In this document: in pieces, positions 58,491-64,000 of the stretch | Layout of the letters: the number at the start of each line of letters is the position of its first letter | Position numbering within the stretch: position 1 is the stretch's first letter | From: Certhia americana | Lineage: Eukaryota; Chordata; Aves; Passeriformes; Certhiidae | NCBI GenBank assembly: GCA_018697195.1 | Contig: CM031859.1 | Span: forward strand, 57,042,779 to 57,106,778 | Length of the DNA stretch: 64,000 nt | Reading direction: 5' to 3' | Notes under the pieces: model-generated | Told to the model about the DNA's origin: nothing | What the model saw: the letters and a program-made list of their open reading frames with translations, nothing else | Database searches by the model: none | Made by a program: the position numbers and the translations under genes

Positions 58491-59204
58491 TACACCTTTT
58501 GTTTGTGGAAAAAAACACTGAGGAGAAAAATATAAGGGAAACCTTTTGTCTCCAGATCTTGTCTTGATTTGTAGGTGTACAGCGTCCCTAATGATTGGAA
58601 GATAATTTTTATATCTCCAGAAAATTTTTTTTAAATTAATTTAATTCAGTAGTTCCAACCCTGTTCTTTTCTTCCACTTTCCAACTTCTCAACCGTTTTC
58701 GAAAAGTCTCAGTTTTGCTTCATAAAACCATATATGGTTTATGCAGAGAGAGCTTTTCCATTTTATAATGCCTAATAGAGCCCTGGTCATTGATCATTTT
58801 ACAGAGATATGTTTTTGTGTGTAATGGGAGTGATTTTAATCAATCCTGGGATGGCACCACAAACGCATTGAAAATTCACATCAAACTCATTTTATATTAA
58901 GATGCATAAGGTTCATGATGACTTTCAACTAAAATATGTTTAGCTCAGTCTATTCTTTTAAAAACCAAATTTTGTCATTAAGGCTTTTTATAACACAGTC
59001 ATCTCTTTACTATTCATGGAAGGGTGGTATCCTAAGAATTGCGATGGAAAAGATTTCTACTCTGATCTCTGAAAAATCCTCTATAGCACCGGATATTGTT
59101 CACAATTATTCTATGTGTAATAAATGCTTCTTAAGTAATCTGAAATAGCTGTTAATAGGACATTTCCAAAATGTTTTGAAGAGGCCTCAGACACCATGAT
59201 GCTT
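58491..59204. other. Non-coding AT-rich sequence
   Basis: The ancient LINE may continue past 58490 but similarity is no longer visible. Nothing else is recognised. Confidence 0.5.
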
Positions 59205-59345
59205 TAGGCATGATCAAGCCCTGGAACACGTTGCCCAGTGAGGTTGTGGATTTTGTGCCCCTGGACAAGCTCACAATTTTCTTGAAGATATTCAGACTAG
59301 TCTCAGCTGAATGGAGCCCTGAGCAACTTGCTTTCACTGGACCTG
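59205..59345 (+). mobile_element. CR1 LINE fragment, ORF2 end/3' UTR
   Basis: GCATGATCAAGCCCTGGAAC, CGTTGCCCAGTGAGGTTGTG, GATATTCAGACTAGTCTCAG, TGAATGGAGCCCTGAGCAAC and CTTGCTTTCACTGGACCTG follow the CR1 3' region in plus orientation. The last part of the 3' UTR and the octamer tail are missing or unrecognisable. Confidence 0.8.
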
Positions 59346-59487
59346 TTCTGATATTATCAAAGTCAAAGCAGAAATAAAGAACATATTTTAAGCAGTGAGG
59401 TTCACTAGCCAAAGTTAGATGTCTTTTCATCTTTTGATTTCTAAATACTATTTCAAAGGTATGATTTTGTCAACAGATGACTGTCCT
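59346..59487. other. Non-coding AT-rich sequence
   Basis: Nothing recognised between the CR1 fragment and the A run. Confidence 0.5.
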
Positions 59488-59504
59488 AAAAAAAAAAAAA
59501 AAAA
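59488..59504. repeat. A17 homopolymer
   Basis: Seventeen consecutive A residues, about 140 bp past the recognisable CR1 end. CR1 does not end in poly(A), so it is not explained by that element. Confidence 0.97.
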
Positions 59505-62500
59505 GGAATAATATTCTAGGGATTGTGTTGTACTTAATATCAATATGAGCTCTTGGTTTCTTTCACAGAAAGTTATTTTTCATTATTCTCAGTGTTCTGT
59601 GAAGCAATCAGCACTGTATTTGGAAGTACTTTTGATTTCACATTTTGTCTAATCAGCCGGAAGTATTTCCCATTTACACTTATGTTTACTTTTCCGAGTG
59701 AAATGCTATCTACAGGGATTAATATTGAACTTTATCATTTCTAGAAGTAGAGTTTCTTCCATTTACAGGAAACATTGCAGAAATGTTGAATCATATTTCC
59801 TGAATATAATGGAAAAACAAGCTATCATTTAACTAATATTACATTTGAAGGAGAGAGGAAATAATACATGAATAACAGGAAATTCTGCACTGCCATTTTT
59901 AAACCACCAAATAATTTCCCGCACCACTTGGAATCTACCTTTTAATAAATGAAGTCACTTTTTATTGTTCATGGCTAGAAATTGTAGAGGGCTATGTATT
60001 TTGATTTGGGGGTTTTTTTCTTTTCCTTTGGTATCACTGTTAGTACTCCTGGAAAAAATAATTTGACATTTTTTTCAAAAGCTGAATATGAAACAATTTG
60101 ACAGATTTCTTTAGGAAGATCAGAGAACCTTCATTACATGAAGAAAACAGAGAAAAGACAAAAAGTGGAATTACTGAGTGGAGGGAAAGAAAATACAGGT
60201 GCTAATTATTCTGCAATTACACTACATGTTACTTTTTTACTGAAAAGTAAAGCCATATATATTGATCTACGTAATTTGTTAAGTCAAGTGTTTTTTGAGG
60301 TCTGATTACTCTAATGAGAATGTAATTTCAATCGCAGCTCCATCAACCTAATAAAGGGCAAGAGGATGATTAATTATCTCCTGTGTACAGGAGGAATCAT
60401 ATTAAGTGACAAAATTTCTGTGATTTCTCCTTTCATGTAGGAGACTCACGTGATGGTTGAGCTGCCTGTTCAGATCAGCTCATAGGACTCTCCTTAGCTA
60501 ATTGCTGTTTCAGTCTAGTTGGCTGGCTAATTTCCACCTATTTTATGTGCCTGTACACACTAAATTTTGAAAGCGGTAATGCCTTACCTTGTACAAGCAG
60601 TATCTTGATCACAGAATATTGTTTTAAAAGTTTGGGGAAATCACTTATCTCTAGTTAATCACAAAGCTGTATAGGAAGCTGTATAGGGTTCTTGTGCAAT
60701 AATTAGGGTTCTAAGTGGCACAACAGGTGCTGTAAACATTCAGTAGCTGGAAAACCTGGTTAAAATGAACTGTTCAAATAGGCCATTTTTATTCCTGGTT
60801 TTGAGAGGCAGGCAGATCCCATACAGGACAGTTTCCAAGAGAACAGCCTAGAGGTACATGCATAGCAGATGTGACTCAATGTGCCTGTTGCCAGGGAGGT
60901 GCCATTTAGCTCTAATTATGAAATCAATTCCTTCTGTCAGCAGCCTTACCAGAAAGCTGGCTGCCCTCTCTTGCAGGTAAATGCTCTCATCAGCTCAAGC
61001 GGTCCCTGTAAGCAGCATGAAAAGGCCATGTACACAGGGGTTTCAAAGAAAACATGAGCAACATTGTACTGTCCAGTTTCAGCATTAGCAGTGCCAAATA
61101 AAGACAAGAGACAGCCAGATGTAAAAGAGTACATGCCTGTCTTGAGAGAAATGGCTCTCAAAGGCAAGCAAATCTTTATATAACTCTTACCAGTTTTCTA
61201 CAAAGTGCTTCTAACCAAGATGGATCTCAGTAATGGAGAAAATATGGCTTTCCAATTTCTTCTCTTTCTCCCTAAGTTTTTACAACTTCTTTACCTTAGT
61301 GAAAGTTAGAAAGGAAGAAGGGCCTTTACCAACATTCCTAATTTTCATCAAATCTCACTCTAAAGACTCTCTGCACGCTTATTAAAGAAATTAATCAAAA
61401 TAAAGAATGCACAATTACAAAAGACAGAAAGCAAAACAACAAAAAAACCCCCAAATACAGAGAAAAAATATGTAAGGTGAATGACTTAACCACATATAGT
61501 TAAGAGTAGAAATATGTAACTAAAATAGGGCAGTGTTATTCATCACAGAATAATAAAATCAGTCAATCTCAAATGAAGCATTACTCATATGATACAGTAT
61601 ATGGTAGATTTTAATATACATAGTTCCTTTACCTCATTGTAACTAAATGTTCACTTTTAGCAACTAAAGTATCAACTTACTTTGTAACTATACATGATAT
61701 AAAGTAACATTTATGAGCAAAAATGTGAGCAAAACATACCTTCTAGTCAAGTTCATTTAAAACAGGAGACTAGGTTATGCTAAAGAACATTTTCTGGAGA
61801 AACATTTTAGAATTTCCAATTTCATAAACCAGGCAAACTTAGATTTTTGAGAAATAAACTATTATTTGAGGTATTATTTGATTTCTTTAACAGCTAATAC
61901 CAAAAACCTGCAGTCTTGTCCTTCAGCTGCATGAATAATAGCAGAGATTAAGAAGATGGAGCCCTACAAAGCAGGGAAGAGAAAAGGGTGTCCCAGAAAT
62001 GAGAGAGGAGGAAGAATTTAAATTGTAAAATAGTCAGGGATATCATCCAAAATCCCAGATGATGGACAGAATCTTAGAGTGGGCTTCTTTTTCCTAATTT
62101 TAGCCACATAAAAGTTAAGTACTAAAGTAAGCCATTCAGACTACTTCTATTGTCAGTGAAGAGACACATTCGCATTGAAAAAAAGATGTATCCTACTTGA
62201 CTTTGATTCTGTTATGGTATGAATTTGGTCCTTAAGCAATCTAACTTTCTTTTTTGTTAAAGAGAGTTAGCTAGATGTATAGTATAAGTTTTAATTAAAT
62301 GGACACCTCAAATTGGCTCCCTAACTTTGAAATAAAGTCAATGGAAAGATACTCTACTTACAGGTGAAACAACGGAAGATTAAGTGAGATAGCTTTCCTA
62401 AACAAATAATAGAAAAATCAAAACAAGCAAATAATCAAAAAACAACTGCGTTGTTACCATCACATTGTCCTGATCATTGACATCTGTGTTAACAAGCAAA

Positions 62501-63097
62501 TATTCCCTTTAAAGTATAAAAATAAAAAAGGAATATGGATATCTTTGTCTGGTCTTTGTAAATTTAATACTATCTTTCAAAACTGGTCATTAACAGAAAT
62601 ATTAACTGAATAATCAAGCTTACTAACATGTTTAGATTTCTTTTTCATATGCCTCCCTTTGTAGTAAAAAGATCAAAATTATAATGAAATTAATACAACT
62701 AAATTAAATTTGCCCATTTTTCTCAAAGAATGAGTGCTGCAAAAATAGAACAGACATTTAGTAGTTAGTTACTTCAGATAGACCATGTTTATATACAGAG
62801 AAAGTATTTCTATCATACTACACTGAACGTCACTGCTTGCTGAATACTCAGTCTCCATTTAAGATTGACCCAGAGCAGACATTTGATACAGCTCGCTGAT
62901 TTCTGTAGCCAAATTAAGTGTTGCAGATTCCTGACAGGGCCACTTGGGATCTGCGCATGGAAATAAAAATCAATTCAACAAATCTGAGTTGCACAAGGGT
63001 GCAACTCTGTTTTATTTCCTTTTGCAGTAGAGACCATTATAGAGTCCTCTGGTGTTGAACAATGGATATTTTATGTAGATTTATAGTCTGTACTTGG
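59505..63097. other. Non-coding AT-rich sequence, nothing recognised
   Basis: About 3.6 kb without a recognised repeat, RNA gene or exon. The 73-codon minus-strand frame at 60946-61167 has no domain. Confidence 0.55.
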
Positions 63098-63256
63098 AAT
63101 CATATAGTCATAGGATGTGCTGAGTGGGAAGGAACCCATCAGGGTCATCGAGTCAAACTCCTGGATAAGGACAGGACACAACATGGATCACATCAAACTT
63201 CTTGAACTCTGTCAGGCTCAATGCTGTGACCAGTTTCCTGGGGAGGTTTGTAAAGG
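63098..63256 (-). mobile_element. CR1 LINE, 3'-end fragment
   Basis: On the plus strand AATCATATAGTCATAGGATG, TGCTGAGTGGGAAGGAACCC, ATCAGGGTCATCGAGTCAAA, CTTCTTGAACTCTGTCAGGC and GCTGTGACCAGTTTCCTGGG follow the reverse complement of a CR1 3' end. It belongs to the same subfamily as the copy at 13006-13301, in the opposite orientation. The 5' truncation is near 63256. Confidence 0.93.
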
Positions 63257-64000
63257 CACACTAGCAGATTGTTGACTATGGAAAACAGAGCAGGAATGAC
63301 TGCTGAGAAGTTTTCTCCTTTTTTCCCTGTTTCTTCAATTTCAGAGACTAGTACTGAACACAAATCTTAAATTATTTCATGTTTAGTGTCTTAATTTCTT
63401 TAACACTGTAAAGCCTGAAAGACTTTTTAAAAATTACAGAGACAATGTGAAAACCCAAACCAGAAGTAGATCATGGTAACTGGGCATCACAACTAACCTT
63501 ATTCAGAGATAATTACAATGACCATTCAGGATATACCAGTTCTAAACACAACTCCATGACAACTTCTGGGATTTGAATCTTCCCTAGATGTCAATATTGA
63601 ATCTGTAAAAAGAGGGAAGGTAAAAGAATCAAATCTAGTCAATTAACTTTAAAAACCTCCAACAAACGATAACAAGGCATACTGAAACATTTCTGAGAAA
63701 CACCTAGCTGAAGAAATAAAAAAATAAGATTTAGATTTGCTCAGGAGCATGAGAAGCAGTGTGCAATGAGTCAGCAATCAATATGTAAGAGAAGAGCTCA
63801 AGAGGGATAACAGCAGGCAAACTACAGATCTTTGCAAAGATGTTCCTAATAGTGAGAAGAAATGATTTCTACATCATAGGTGTTCCATGCAGAATTGTCC
63901 TTATTTTTGTGTGAATACAACAGCTTTTGAAACAAATTAATTTAAAAAATGTTTCTATGAAAATGAAAAAATGTTTTTTCAGAGTTTGAAACATTTCCAT
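63257..64000. other. Non-coding AT-rich sequence, nothing recognised
   Basis: No feature recognised to the end of the window. Confidence 0.55.

Noticed and set aside
59488..59504. A17 as the tail of a processed retrocopy
   Set aside because: No gene-like or SINE-like sequence is recognisable upstream. The nearest element is CR1, which does not use a poly(A) tail.

Overview
This window looks like vertebrate, and specifically avian, non-coding DNA. It is AT-rich and CpG-poor, with no dense coding and no bacterial-style gene packing. The recognisable interspersed repeats are CR1 LINEs, some with the octamer (ATTCTATG)-type 3' tail, and LTRs of endogenous retroviruses that I know from bird genomes. 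I see no Alu, B1/B2 or mammalian L1 sequence. The LTR types and one CR1 subfamily fit a neoavian bird, possibly a songbird. This is inference from remembered families, not from a database search.

I find no convincing protein-coding gene, exon series, tRNA, rRNA, snRNA or CpG-island promoter. The open frames are short, in both orientations, and mostly what chance gives in AT-rich DNA. The longer or more interesting ones lie inside repeats. The window is best read as an intergenic desert or part of a very large intron.

Layout: 1-3.5 kb, unique AT-rich DNA with an old ~120 bp tandem duplication at 1.14-1.38 kb. 3.52-3.86 kb, minus-strand CR1 3' end. 7.05-8.33 kb, the largest CR1 (plus strand), with recognisable but frameshifted reverse-transcriptase motifs. 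11.23-13.6 kb, a decayed minus-strand endogenous retrovirus: a ~600 bp LTR, a 3' internal part, a pol fragment and a protease-side fragment, with a plus-strand CR1 at 13.0-13.3 kb where about a kilobase of pol seems to be missing. 16.6-16.7 kb, a striking near-perfect 45 bp-arm inverted repeat followed by a second hairpin. 17.5-18.0 kb, a different LTR-like segment on the minus strand. 21.2 kb, a TA microsatellite. 24.8 kb, a GA-rich tract. 25.3 kb, a 37 bp tandem duplication. 27.7 and 28.5 kb, two identical 101 bp copies of a unique-looking sequence. 32.6 kb, a TAAAA-type repeat. 41.4 kb, a short CR1. 44.26-44.80 kb, an apparently solo minus-strand LTR related to the 11.2 kb one. 49.3-49.9 kb, a degraded CR1 piece next to a GC-richer block. 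57.8-58.5 kb, a very old CR1/L3-type LINE fragment. 59.2 and 63.1 kb, further CR1 pieces.

No genes work together here. The biology visible is repeat insertion, decay and nesting, plus several local duplication or inversion events. The last are the most interesting signals: the 16.6 kb hairpin and the 101 bp exact duplication.
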